Source: Clostridia bacterium
GTDB taxonomy: Bacteria > Bacillota_A > Clostridia > Oscillospirales > CAG-272
Assembly (NCBI GenBank): GCA_017632155.1
Contig: JAGBRZ010000093.1
Coordinates: forward strand, 1-6,972
Length of the DNA stretch: 6,972 nt
Direction of reading: 5' to 3'
The position numbers and the translations under genes are program-made. Of the stretch, positions 1 to 5,134 are shown one piece after another. Under the pieces are notes generated by a model. That model was not told where the DNA came from and did not search any database. It saw nothing but the letters and a program-made list of their open reading frames with translations. Position 1 is the first letter of the stretch, and each line of letters begins with the position of its first letter.

Positions 1-83
1 TAAAAGAAGGTTTCCTGAAACGCTGTGAGTTGATCCACGTTTTCACTTGAACAAATGCTTTCTTTAATAATCCTGTTTGGCAC
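1..83 (-). CDS. Probable phage replication initiator / replisome organizer, N-terminal fragment
   Basis: An open frame runs off the left edge of the window. It begins at a GTG (81-83), or at the TTG just before it (84-86), right behind the stop of the upstream HTH gene, with AAGGCGGTG as a weak ribosome site. The 27 visible codons start PNRIIKESICSSENVDQLTA and continue to a FQETFF segment. This resembles, from memory, the opening of replication-initiation (helix-turn-helix, DnaD-associated) proteins of Clostridia phages, which often begin P-x-R-I/L-I-K/R-E-S-I. The neighbours (Erf, NinB-like, HTH) make up a recombination and replication module, which suits this role. Only the first part is seen, so the domain content is inferred. 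Confidence 0.6.
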   Translation of the reverse strand, partial: MPNRIIKESICSSENVDQLTAFQETFF

Positions 84-86
84 CAA

Positions 87-302
87 TCACACCGCCTTTT
101 CAAGATAATACCGCGCATAGATGGTTTCATCACCGTACCGGTTCTTCCCGCGCTCCATGCGTTTTACGACCGCTAAACCGCCTTTAGACAGGTCGTAGAT
201 TCTGGCTGACAATCTGGTTATACCAAGTTCCAGAACGGCTTCTAACGCAGTTATAGAGCCGTTTTTGCGCATGTATTCAACAATCCTGTCATTCTGCGTC
301 AT
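87..302 (-). CDS. Small helix-turn-helix protein (HTH_39-like)
   Basis: A 71-aa protein. Residues about 5-35 (DRIVEYMRKNGSIT, then ALEAVLELGITRLSARI) read as a winged-helix/HTH unit: helix, short turn, and a recognition helix around LGITRLSARIYDL. A basic strand region follows (VKRMERGKNRYG). It resembles the HTH_39 family of short phage DNA-binding proteins, in which a gene-start helix is followed by 'xxRLSARIxxL'. The start is supported by GGAGGT five bases before ATG. It lies between the NinB-like gene and the replication initiator in the early operon, 11 bp after the former. A role in replication or early gene control is inferred; the target is unknown. Confidence 0.7.
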   Translation of the reverse strand: MTQNDRIVEYMRKNGSITALEAVLELGITRLSARIYDLSKGGLAVVKRMERGKNRYGDETIYARYYLEKAV

Positions 303-313
303 GATTTACCTCC

Positions 314-853
314 TTATCCGCATCTTCCCCATTCAGCAATCAGCCGTTTTTCCTCCGCTTTGCTAATCGGGATAGGTAATCCCATGCTTTCGGCATCCTG
401 CTTCAGGTAATCAATTACCCTGCTCATTTCTACACTGTCATATACTGAAGTTCCGAAGTAGGCGAACACTACGGAGCAACCCGGATTCTTTTTGCTGTCA
501 TCGAACTTCTCTGCAAACCATCCGGTTCCGCGACCACTCCAAACTTTCTGGAATGTCTCGACCGCTTCATCCTTCATCAGGATCATTTCATACTTGCCAA
601 CCTCTCGGATTGCCTGACGGTATACCATTTCTTTCGGAAGGGGAGGGCGCATCGCATTTCCGATATCTGTACATAATGCCCAGCAGAAATCGTTGGCGGT
701 TTTCGTCCTGCCCCTTGTTGCTTTCTTGACCTCTACAGATATATCTGCATCTTTCAATTTCTGATAGACTGCTCCGGGGTCTTCCCGGACGGTGAAGGAT
801 ATAACCCATTCACCGCCGGAAAGCTTCAGGCAGTCCCTAAACCGCCCGGTCAT
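314..853 (-). CDS. NinB-like (lambda Orf-like) recombination-associated protein, putative
   Basis: A 179-aa protein whose ATG overlaps the Erf stop in an ATGA junction (850-853), which implies translational coupling; GGGGGTG precedes the start. No firm domain can be named. Around residues 48-62 (RTKTANDFCWALCTDI) it has the R-x-x-x-x-N-x-x-x-W-x-L pattern seen near the middle of NinB/Orf proteins (lambda: RSLDQNRKLWACL). Later segments include YREIREVG-like text (EMVYRQAIREVGKY), a VWSGRGTGWF block, YFGTSVYDSVEMSRVIDYL and a C-terminal Trp (AEWG). Proteins of this shape commonly sit beside annealing recombinases in Bacillota phages. NinB/Orf proteins bind SSB and ssDNA to help load recombinases. 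The assignment rests on this local pattern plus position. Confidence 0.5.
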   Translation of the reverse strand: MTGRFRDCLKLSGGEWVISFTVREDPGAVYQKLKDADISVEVKKATRGRTKTANDFCWALCTDIGNAMRPPLPKEMVYRQAIREVGKYEMILMKDEAVETFQKVWSGRGTGWFAEKFDDSKKNPGCSVVFAYFGTSVYDSVEMSRVIDYLKQDAESMGLPIPISKAEEKRLIAEWGRCG

Positions 854-1569
854 CCGATTTCACCCCCGAACCGCTGATAGATGGTTTCAATCAGTTTTGC
901 GGCTTCTTCAACTGTGTATTCCTTCAGGGATTTCTTCGGAGCAAGCCCCAGTTTAACAATCGCATCTACACGTTCTTTGAACCACTTATTATTCTCCGCG
1001 ACTGAAGTTCCCATGGTTTCCCGAATTTGTTTCATCGTTTGCTTCAGTAAATCTTCAGCCTCATTCTTGACTTCCGGCACCTTGTTTCCGGTTTCAACCG
1101 TTGCGGATGCCGATTTCGGGGGAGTGAAATCATTTTGCACTGGCTGAAGCTCAATATTTTTGTCGCTGTTAGCCGGATTTTTGGGGGATAATGAATCATC
1201 GTCAGAATCCTTTGAATCGTCAATCATGAGCAAAGCATTCAGCGCATATTTACGTGCATACGAACTGCAAGCCCCTGTAATTTGGCATCCATCCATGCCT
1301 TTTTTCGTTTCATCTTCACGCGCATAAGCAACGGCAACAACGCTTTCTTCTCCGTCTGTCAATGTGACAGTTGCCTTAATATAAAATCTGTTACCGATCA
1401 TCACAGGTTCATCATTTATCAGCAGGACAAGCCCATTCAATAACGGTTTTACTGATTCAAGAATGCCTTCTGCGTTCCTGTAATTATAGTTACCAAATTT
1501 ATTATAGAGATTTTTCGGCGCTTTCAATTCCTTTTGTATCCGGGCGAGTTCATTATAAATCTTTTTCAT
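850..1569 (-). CDS. erf: Erf-family single-strand annealing recombinase
   Basis: A 239-aa protein counted from the ATG at 1567-1569, which has GGGGGA nine bases upstream. An in-frame ATG five codons earlier (1584) lacks a ribosome site, so the later start is preferred. Erf proteins form rings that anneal complementary ssDNA, usually to circularise or repair phage DNA independently of RecA. The hallmarks are visible: residues 24-37 (KFGNYNYRNAEGIL) and the family core at 90-123 (KGMDGCQITGACSSYARKYA, then LNALLMIDDSKDSD), close to the 'Q-x-T-G-(A/S)-x-x-S-Y-A-R-(K/R)-Y-A-L' signature. Residues about 124-165 are a Ser/Asn/Pro/Asp-rich linker to a charged C-terminal domain. It follows the Cys-rich gene by 2 bp and overlaps the NinB-like gene. 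Confidence 0.9.
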   Translation of the reverse strand: MKKIYNELARIQKELKAPKNLYNKFGNYNYRNAEGILESVKPLLNGLVLLINDEPVMIGNRFYIKATVTLTDGEESVVAVAYAREDETKKGMDGCQITGACSSYARKYALNALLMIDDSKDSDDDSLSPKNPANSDKNIELQPVQNDFTPPKSASATVETGNKVPEVKNEAEDLLKQTMKQIRETMGTSVAENNKWFKERVDAIVKLGLAPKKSLKEYTVEEAAKLIETIYQRFGGEIG

Positions 1570-1571
1570 CT

Positions 1572-1775
1572 TCAATTCCCCCATTCGTAATTATCACAAT
1601 AATCATCCGGTTTGCGTTCGTCCCGTTCGGGGATGCAATAATCGGGATCAAGATTATTCCACTCACGGCAACAATAGGTTCCGTTGTAATGACAGCATGT
1701 ATAACAGCATTCTTTGACTTCCAGATCATCAATCATTTTTCCGATAACTCCCGGAGGATAAGACCCTTCGAACAT
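1572..1775 (-). CDS. Cys-rich small protein of unknown function, probably metal-binding
   Basis: A 67-aa protein with eight cysteines in its second half: three CC pairs (ECCYTCCHYNGTYCC) followed by single Cys residues in DYC contexts (DPDYCIP and DDYCDNY). The regular spacing and lack of a signal peptide suggest a cytoplasmic zinc-binding fold; that is inference. The ATG at 1773-1775 has GGGGG seven bases upstream. A second in-frame ATG (codon 14) is possible but has a poorer ribosome site. It lies immediately before erf, so it may act with the recombination proteins. No family is recognised. Confidence 0.7.
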   Translation of the reverse strand: MFEGSYPPGVIGKMIDDLEVKECCYTCCHYNGTYCCREWNNLDPDYCIPERDERKPDDYCDNYEWGN

Positions 1776-1887
1776 TTACTAACCCCCTTGCGATTTCCGG
1801 TTAGCCGTGATATTATAATCACGGTGGTTGTTGTTAGCCCTTCAACCCGAGCCCCGCTCAGGTGCGTCCCTTGCCCTGCGGGGCTTT
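1776..1887. other. 112-bp intercistronic gap with two hairpins and an orphan ribosome-site string
   Basis: This is the only sizeable gap in the leftward early operon. It contains, in transcription order on the minus strand, a GC-rich hairpin (1848-1885), the GGGCTAAC string (1833-1840) with no start codon at normal distance, and a second perfect 20-bp inverted repeat (1803-1822). A 100-codon open frame crossing the area (1733-2035) looks non-coding. The gap could be a regulatory leader for the Cys-rich/erf genes or the scar of a lost gene. Confidence 0.55.
1803..1822. repeat. Perfect inverted repeat with a TATAAT loop
   Basis: On the minus strand CCGTGAT, TATAAT, ATCACGG form two perfect 7-bp arms around a 6-bp centre that is itself a consensus -10 box. 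No good -35 hexamer is seen at 16-18 bp on either strand. It could be an RNA hairpin ahead of the Cys-rich gene or a dyad operator for a DNA-binding protein. Confidence 0.5.
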
Positions 1888-1890
1888 TTA
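1848..1890 (+). terminator. GC-rich hairpin followed by T5 on the plus strand
   Basis: AGCCCCGC and GCGGGGCT (about 1850-1885) pair perfectly around a long loop that adds an AGG/CCT inner stem. On the plus strand the stem runs straight into TTTTTA. It therefore looks like a Rho-independent terminator for antisense (rightward) transcription, against the direction of all the genes here. In the leftward mRNA it would be a plain stem-loop between the 55-aa gene stop and the GGGCTAAC string. Confidence 0.45.
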
Positions 1891-2055
1891 ATGCCTGATC
1901 CATACCGGCGGGAAAAACCCGGTCACCATGTACACATCCGGCTGATCCCGCTCTTTCCGCTTTAGCAGAATCTTTCGCCTGATCCTGTCCCGGATCGTTA
2001 GCTTCATCCAAATTCTGTTCTGCGTCATCGGGCAATAGCAGTAACGGCTTGTCAT
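1888..2055 (-). CDS. Small basic protein of unknown function (55 aa)
   Basis: The ATG at 2053-2055 has an excellent ribosome site, AGGGGGTG seven bases upstream, and follows the 101-aa gene stop by 16 bp. The product starts MTSRYCYCPMTQ. It has a strongly basic middle (residues about 20-36, IRDRIRRKILLKRKERD, many Arg/Lys) and ends in a hydrophobic/aromatic tail (VTGFFPPVWIRH). The basic stretch suggests nucleic-acid binding, but no family is recognised. The competing longer frame over the same DNA (1733-2035) has no ribosome site. Confidence 0.65.
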   Translation of the reverse strand: MTSRYCYCPMTQNRIWMKLTIRDRIRRKILLKRKERDQPDVYMVTGFFPPVWIRH

Positions 2056-2071
2056 CTCTTTCACCCCCTTT

Positions 2072-2377
2072 TCAAAAGCCCTTCATGATTTTTTCCTGCA
2101 TATGCCGGATATCATAACTAAGCTCACCAATCGGATCATCGAACATTTCCAACTCTTTCGCTTCTGGAAGTCCGTCAATTGCGGTTTCAGCATCAATTAT
2201 CAAGCTCATAACTTCATTCAGCTTTTCAACGGCTTTTTTCAGGAGGTCAACCGCATCTTTCCTCTGGCTTTCGGAAGGATCATAATTGAGTTCCTCCCAC
2301 TGCTGTAACCGTGCGTTAGCCTCCATCAATTCGATTTGCCATGCGGCAAGACGATCTGTTGCAAATCCGCTCATCAT
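2072..2377 (-). CDS. Unknown 101-aa helical protein of the early operon
   Basis: The start is at ATG 2375-2377 (a second ATG follows directly) with GGAGGGCTAACAAC as ribosome region; the TAA in that string is the stop of the upstream 66-aa gene. The product is acidic and predicted largely helical, with heptad-like stretches such as residues 2-28 (RLAAWQIELMEANARLQQWEEL) and 40-62 (KDAVDLLKKAVEKLNEVMSL), so a coiled coil or helical bundle is likely. No catalytic motif or named family is recognised. Its position between the excisionase-like gene and the recombination genes suggests an early accessory function. Confidence 0.65.
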   Translation of the reverse strand: MMSGFATDRLAAWQIELMEANARLQQWEELNYDPSESQRKDAVDLLKKAVEKLNEVMSLIIDAETAIDGLPEAKELEMFDDPIGELSYDIRHMQEKIMKGF

Positions 2378-2382
2378 TGTTG

Positions 2383-2583
2383 TTAGCCCTCCAATCTTTC
2401 CTCAGCGTTGAAAATATATTCTTCTGGTTCATTGTTCTCGTTATAGGTAAATGCGAACGCATTAACGTAATCTTTGGAACATGCAATGCTTGTTATATTA
2501 ACCGTGGAATCAAACTCATCAATTAAGGCTTGTATTTCCCACATCTTTTTAATAAGTTCTTTCTCCAATTCCGCCCGTGTCAT
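2383..2583 (-). CDS. Unknown 66-aa early protein
   Basis: The ATG at 2581-2583 lies right behind GGAGGGCTAACA. The upstream gene's TAA is inside that ribosome string, so the two are stop-restart coupled. Its own stop at 2383 lies in the next copy of the string. The protein opens with a charged helix (TRAELEKELIKKMWEIQALI) and continues with a strand-rich half (VNAFAFTYNENNEPEEYIFN) and the end ERLEG. A longer in-frame extension upstream (to 2787) overlaps the HTH gene and lacks a ribosome site, so it is not used. No family is recognised. Confidence 0.65.
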   Translation of the reverse strand: MTRAELEKELIKKMWEIQALIDEFDSTVNITSIACSKDYVNAFAFTYNENNEPEEYIFNAEERLEG

Positions 2584-2585
2584 TG

Positions 2586-2831
2586 TTAGCCCTCCCTTTT
2601 TCGTGGGACGATAACCCGCCCCGTCTGTCTTGCCATGATTTCCTGTCTGCGTTTCCTGCTGACTTCTGCCGGTATCACTGTCCGGCTTGCTTCCCATTCC
2701 CGGAAAGCCCATTCGGGAGCGGCAAGCGGATTTTCCAGATGCGGGATAATCTGCCGCAGATACTTTCTTGCAGTTGGTAAACTGCATCCGTACCGCTCCC
2801 GCATATCTTTAACCGTTACAAGCCGCTCCAT
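2586..2831 (-). CDS. Small HTH protein, excisionase-like or early regulator
   Basis: An 81-aa protein 4 bp behind the Cro-like gene, with GGGGTGAGGGG before the ATG. Residues 5-28 (VTVKDMRERYGCSLPTARKY) form a MerR/excisionase-type helix-turn-helix, followed by a wing-like stretch (NPLAAPEWAFREWE) in which the aromatic 'xFxxWE' ends the domain. The tail is very basic (SRKRRQEIMARQTGRVIVPRKRE). Proteins of this shape are annotated as DNA-binding or Xis-like in phages and ICEs. Its place in the lytic-side operon fits a role in excision (directing the integrase at attP) or in early regulation; this is inference. Confidence 0.65.
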   Translation of the reverse strand: MERLVTVKDMRERYGCSLPTARKYLRQIIPHLENPLAAPEWAFREWEASRTVIPAEVSRKRRQEIMARQTGRVIVPRKREG

Positions 2832-2835
2832 CCCC

Positions 2836-3024
2836 TCACCCCACTTTCTGAATCAGCTTTTCAACCGGAACACCCAACGCAAACGCAATTGCTCCAAGTG
2901 TGTCGCTCCGTGGGTGCTTTGTCTTTCCGCTTTCAATATAAGACAAAACCCCCTGCTTCACTCCCGCTCTCCGCGCAAGTTCCGTCTGTGTCCACCCTTT
3001 CTTCTCCCGAAGTTCCCGGATCAC
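2836..3024 (-). CDS. Cro-like XRE-family repressor
   Basis: A 62-aa single-domain protein starting at GTG (3022-3024), with a textbook GGAGGTG five bases upstream. It is an XRE/Cro helix-turn-helix throughout: IRELREKKGWTQTELARRAG (helices 1-2), VKQGVLSYIESGKTKHPR (recognition helix and following turn) and TLGAIAFALGVPVEKLI (helices 4-5). It is the first gene of the leftward early operon, facing away from the CI-like gene. That is the position of Cro in lambdoid-type switches. It is expected to bind the operators at 3059-3142 and to repress the cI/int transcript. Confidence 0.85.
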   Translation of the reverse strand: MIRELREKKGWTQTELARRAGVKQGVLSYIESGKTKHPRSDTLGAIAFALGVPVEKLIQKVG

Positions 3025-3155
3025 CTTATCACCTCCTAACCGAAACTTCGATTATATATTATCAAAACTTTGATCAAAAATCAATAGAAAAATTGATAAA
3101 ATTCTGATAAAATTTCTTTGATCATAGAATTTTCGATAAAACGGGGGATGATTTT
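3025..3155. promoter_or_regulatory. Divergent immunity control region with repeated operator half-sites
   Basis: The region between the two repressor genes is very AT-rich and full of TTTGATMA-type half-sites. They are TTATCAAAA at 3059-3067, TTTGATCAAA at 3069-3078, TGATAAAATT twice (3094-3103 and 3105-3114, one helical turn apart), TTTGATCAT at 3117-3125 and TCGATAAAAC at 3133-3142. A 14-bp dyad, ATCAAA-AC-TTTGAT, lies at 3061-3074. These fit binding by the CI-like and Cro-like proteins. The leftward -10 is clear; the rightward promoter is not (TAGAAT at 3125-3130 with a weak TTCTGA at 17 bp). Confidence 0.75.
3051..3079 (-). promoter_or_regulatory. Leftward early promoter (cro side)
   Basis: On the minus strand a consensus -10 TATAAT (3051-3056) lies 17 bp from TTTTGA (3074-3079), a poor -35. 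The 14-bp operator dyad at 3061-3074 fills the spacer, so a bound repressor would block RNA polymerase. The start point would fall about 20-25 bp before the GTG of the Cro-like gene. Confidence 0.6.
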
Positions 3156-3749
3156 GTGCATGTAGGGCAACGAATTCAGGCTAAAATGATGGAAAAGAAG
3201 ATAAGCCAAAACCGGTTAGCAAAAGCCGCTCAGATTTCGCAATCCGGGATTTCAAGCATTATTTCCGGTTCAAGCAGTCCGAAAGAAAATACCCTTCAAG
3301 CAATCGCAAAAGCTCTTGATTGTTCTGTAGCTGAATTGATGGGGGAAACGGTGTCAAACCTGATTCCAATCAACCGTGCCGCTATTCCCATCGTGGGGGA
3401 GATCGCATGCGGAACTCCGATCTTAGCACAGCAGAATATTGATGGGTACGCCGATCTCCCGGACGGTATCCGCGCTGATTTTGCGCTCAGGTGCAAAGGC
3501 GATTCCATGATCCCGACTTTTCAAGAAGGCGATCTTGTACTAATCCGTCAACAGCCGGAAGTCGAAAACGGACAGATTGCCGCCGTTGCGATTGATGGGG
3601 AAGTAACCCTGAAGCATGTTTACCGGACTGCGGACGGACTAATGCTTACCGCAGAAAACCCCGTTTTTGCCCCTATAACCGTTTCCGCTGATTCAGGCAG
3701 GGAAATATCAATCTACGGTCTCGCAGTCGGTTATACCCGCCTTTTTTAG
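3156..3749 (+). CDS. CI-like repressor with XRE HTH and S24 (LexA-type) autocleavage domain
   Basis: A 197-aa protein starting at GTG (3156-3158), eight bases after GGGGG. Residues 4-62 form an XRE helix-turn-helix (recognition part NRLAKAAQISQSGISSIISG), followed by a hinge and an S24 peptidase domain from about 77. The probable self-cleavage bond is Cys85-Gly86 in GEIACGTPI. The catalytic serine is Ser117 in CKGDSMIPTF and the general-base lysine is Lys153 in VTLKHVYR. Such repressors hold the lysogenic state and are inactivated by RecA-stimulated autocleavage after DNA damage. It is divergent from the Cro-like gene across the operators and 17 bp upstream of the integrase, so both are likely on one transcript. 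Confidence 0.92.
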   Translation: MHVGQRIQAKMMEKKISQNRLAKAAQISQSGISSIISGSSSPKENTLQAIAKALDCSVAELMGETVSNLIPINRAAIPIVGEIACGTPILAQQNIDGYADLPDGIRADFALRCKGDSMIPTFQEGDLVLIRQQPEVENGQIAAVAIDGEVTLKHVYRTADGLMLTAENPVFAPITVSADSGREISIYGLAVGYTRLF

Positions 3750-3766
3750 CCGAATAGAGGTATTAT

Positions 3767-4960
3767 ATGCCACGTGAAAAAAAGCCACGGCTGAAACGCA
3801 GAGCAGATGGACGATATAAATGCAAATATCATGGGAAACAGTTCTACGGAGCCACTCAGGAAGAAGCATTTGCCGCTCGTGACGAATACAAAGCACGGGA
3901 GAAAATCGGACTGTCAAAAGATATGACTGTTGCGGATTATGCGTTGCCATGGCTCAGACGGACATACCCGGCAGTTGCACCGACAACCTATACCGGGCTT
4001 GCAATCCATCTGCAACACCTGATTGATATCATCGGGGATAAGCTGATATCAGAAGTCGTGCCATCAGATATCAAGGACATCTATACAACCGCATATCGGG
4101 ATTGCTCAACCTCATACCTTAAATCAGCCAAGCAGCTTTTTTCCTCTCTCTTTGATGCCGCTGTTGCTGATGGGCTTTGTCGGTCAAATCCGGCGCGGGA
4201 TAAGACAGCCAGACCGCACAAAGGAACAGAGCCGAAAACCAGACCGATCACAGAGCAAGAAAGGGAATGGATTTTAACCTTTTGCGCTGATCACAGAGCG
4301 CACCCGGTCGTAATGGCGATGTTATACGCAGGACTAAGACCGCAAGAAGCAAAAGCCCTGAAAATCGACAGGGATATTGATTTCAAAGCGAAAACCATAA
4401 CTGTCAGGGAGACCGCCCACAATGACCCCGATAACGGGCAGAAATACGCCTTTACAGGCAAAGGAAAAACGGACAAGGCAAATAGACAGATTCCGCTGTT
4501 GCCGCCGTTAGAAACGATTCTAACAGGCAAGAAAGGGTATCTGATAACATCAGCCCACGGGGAGCAGATCACACATACAACATGGCGTGTAGCATGGAAC
4601 TCCTATAAAGCTAAGATGGAAACAGCTATAAACGGGATGCCAAAACGATGGTACGGAAGGACAAAGGAACATAAAGCACTTATAGAGGAAGGGAAAGAAT
4701 TGCCGCCATGGATCGCGTTTTCAATCGTCCCATATGACCTCCGGCACTCATTCTGTACCATGTGCCGGGATGCCGGGGTCGAGATCAATACTTGCCGCCG
4801 ATGGATGGGACATGCGGATGCCAAAATGTTCCTCAAGGTGTATGATTCCGTTTCGGAAAATCGGTCCGCATCGGAAGGTGAAAAGCTTAAATCCCGGCTG
4901 TTTGGGGTTCAAAACGGGGTTCAAGACGAAAAAGAACAGCCTGAGAGCATTGATAAATAA
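3767..4960 (+). CDS. int: Phage tyrosine integrase
   Basis: A 397-aa site-specific recombinase starting at ATG after AGAGGT. Residues about 1-48 form an AP2-like arm-binding domain (ADGRYKCKYHGKQFYGATQE), about 52-145 the SAM-like core-binding domain (VADYALPWLR), and about 158-365 the catalytic domain. Visible active-site residues are Arg191 (AGLRPQEA), Lys234 in the beta-hairpin (GKGKTDKANRQIPL), Tyr323-x-x-Arg326 plus His327 (PYDLRHSFCT), His349 (RWMGHAD) and the nucleophile Tyr359 (KVYDS). The first His of the usual H-x-x-R box is Tyr here. The gene ends 28 bp before the attP core, and the left arm repeats lie in its own coding sequence (residues 380-386). It is expected to integrate the phage into a tRNA-Met gene. 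Confidence 0.95.
   Translation: MPREKKPRLKRRADGRYKCKYHGKQFYGATQEEAFAARDEYKAREKIGLSKDMTVADYALPWLRRTYPAVAPTTYTGLAIHLQHLIDIIGDKLISEVVPSDIKDIYTTAYRDCSTSYLKSAKQLFSSLFDAAVADGLCRSNPARDKTARPHKGTEPKTRPITEQEREWILTFCADHRAHPVVMAMLYAGLRPQEAKALKIDRDIDFKAKTITVRETAHNDPDNGQKYAFTGKGKTDKANRQIPLLPPLETILTGKKGYLITSAHGEQITHTTWRVAWNSYKAKMETAINGMPKRWYGRTKEHKALIEEGKELPPWIAFSIVPYDLRHSFCTMCRDAGVEINTCRRWMGHADAKMFLKVYDSVSENRSASEGEKLKSRLFGVQNGVQDEKEQPESIDK
4904..4924 (+). repeat. int: Left (P) arm integrase-binding repeats of attP, putative
   Basis: GGGGTTCAA occurs twice in direct orientation (4904-4912 and 4916-4924, 12-bp period), inside the 3' end of the integrase gene, where it encodes GVQNGVQ. The same 9-mer pair recurs on the other side of the core. 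Tandem pairs at about one helical turn are typical of arm-type sites bound by the N-terminal domain of lambda-, Tn916- and L5-type integrases. Confidence 0.65.
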
Positions 4961-4962
4961 AG

Positions 4963-4988
4963 AGCGGAAAGTCATCACGTTTTCCGCT
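4963..4988. repeat. Inverted repeat abutting the att core
   Basis: AGCGGAAA (4963-4970) and TTTCCGCT (4981-4988) are perfect 8-bp arms around a 10-bp loop, starting 2 bp after the int stop. No T-run follows, so it is a poor terminator. The right arm overlaps the left half of the proposed core-type integrase site, so it may add an extra core-like site or form a transcript-end hairpin. Confidence 0.45.
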
Positions 4989-5029
4989 TCATACCCGGAG
5001 TGTCATAGGTTCGAGTCCTATTTGAGCCA
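4983..5029 (+). other. attP: attP core: 3' half of a tRNA-Met(CAT) gene
   Basis: From 4988 the sequence folds exactly as the 3' half of a tRNA: anticodon loop TTCATAC (4988-4994, anticodon CAT), 3' anticodon stem CCGGA (4995-4999) and 5-nt variable loop GTGTC. A T-stem/loop of ATAGG-TTCGAGT-CCTAT (5005-5021), acceptor strand TTGAGCC (5022-5028) and discriminator A5029 follow, with no encoded CCA. The 5' half (D arm, acceptor strand) is absent, so it is not a functional tRNA. Just upstream, TCCGC (4983-4987) matches the expected TCCGG stem except for its last base. Integration would rebuild a complete tRNA-Met from the host 5' half. Elongator Met is the best fit; Ile2(CAT) is less likely. Confidence 0.85.
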
Positions 5030-5034
5030 CTCCC

Positions 5035-5074
5035 AAACCCCCGAAGAATCAAAGCTCCGGGGGTTTTCCTTTTG
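5035..5074 (+). terminator. Rho-independent terminator after int/attP core
   Basis: AAACCCCCG (5035-5043) pairs with CGGGGGTTT (5058-5066) over nine bases with a 14-nt loop, followed by TCCTTTT. It is on the rightward strand, so it would end the cI-int transcript. After integration it would lie just behind the reconstituted tRNA-Met, where it can insulate the tRNA from prophage genes. Confidence 0.75.
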
Positions 5075-5096
5075 TCCAGACAGTAGGAAAAAACAG

Positions 5097-5121
5097 AAAA
5101 AAAGAACCCCTTTCGGGGTTC
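5097..5121 (-). terminator. Terminator of the leftward accessory operon
   Basis: On the minus strand GAACCCC, loop GAAA, GGGGTTC is followed by seven T residues (plus-strand A run 5097-5103). It is 9 bp past the stop of the RHH gene and faces the int terminator, so the two operons converge on attP. The hairpin is built from an inverted copy of the integrase arm repeat. Confidence 0.85.
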
Positions 5122-5134
5122 AATCGGGGTTCAA
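5104..5134 (+). repeat. Right (P') arm integrase-binding repeats of attP, putative
   Basis: GGGGTTCAA occurs at 5115-5123 and 5126-5134 (11-bp period), with an inverted GAACCCC at 5104-5110. It is the same 9-mer and orientation as the pair at 4904-4924. The core (4988-5029) lies between the pairs, as P and P' arms do. The repeats overlap the accessory operon terminator and the stop codon of the RHH gene. Confidence 0.65.

Noticed and set aside
1733..2035. 100-codon open frame on the minus strand over the gap and the 55-aa gene
   Set aside because: It has no ribosome site and low-complexity composition, and it overlaps a better-supported 55-aa gene and the start of the Cys-rich gene.
2584..2787. 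N-terminal extension of the 66-aa gene to an upstream ATG (134 aa total)
   Set aside because: The extension lies inside the HTH gene in another frame and has no ribosome site. The ATG at 2583 has GGAGGGCTAACA.
2635..3039. 134-codon plus-strand frame across the HTH and Cro-like genes
   Set aside because: It is a shadow of two well-supported minus-strand regulators.
4983..5029. A functional tRNA gene
   Set aside because: Only the anticodon loop to the discriminator base is present; the D arm and 5' acceptor strand are missing, so it is an att half-site.
4904..5134. CRISPR-like array from the GGGGTTCAA repeats
   Set aside because: Units are only 9 bp, come in two pairs about 190 bp apart with 2-3 bp between the copies in each pair, and flank an att core; they fit integrase arm sites instead.
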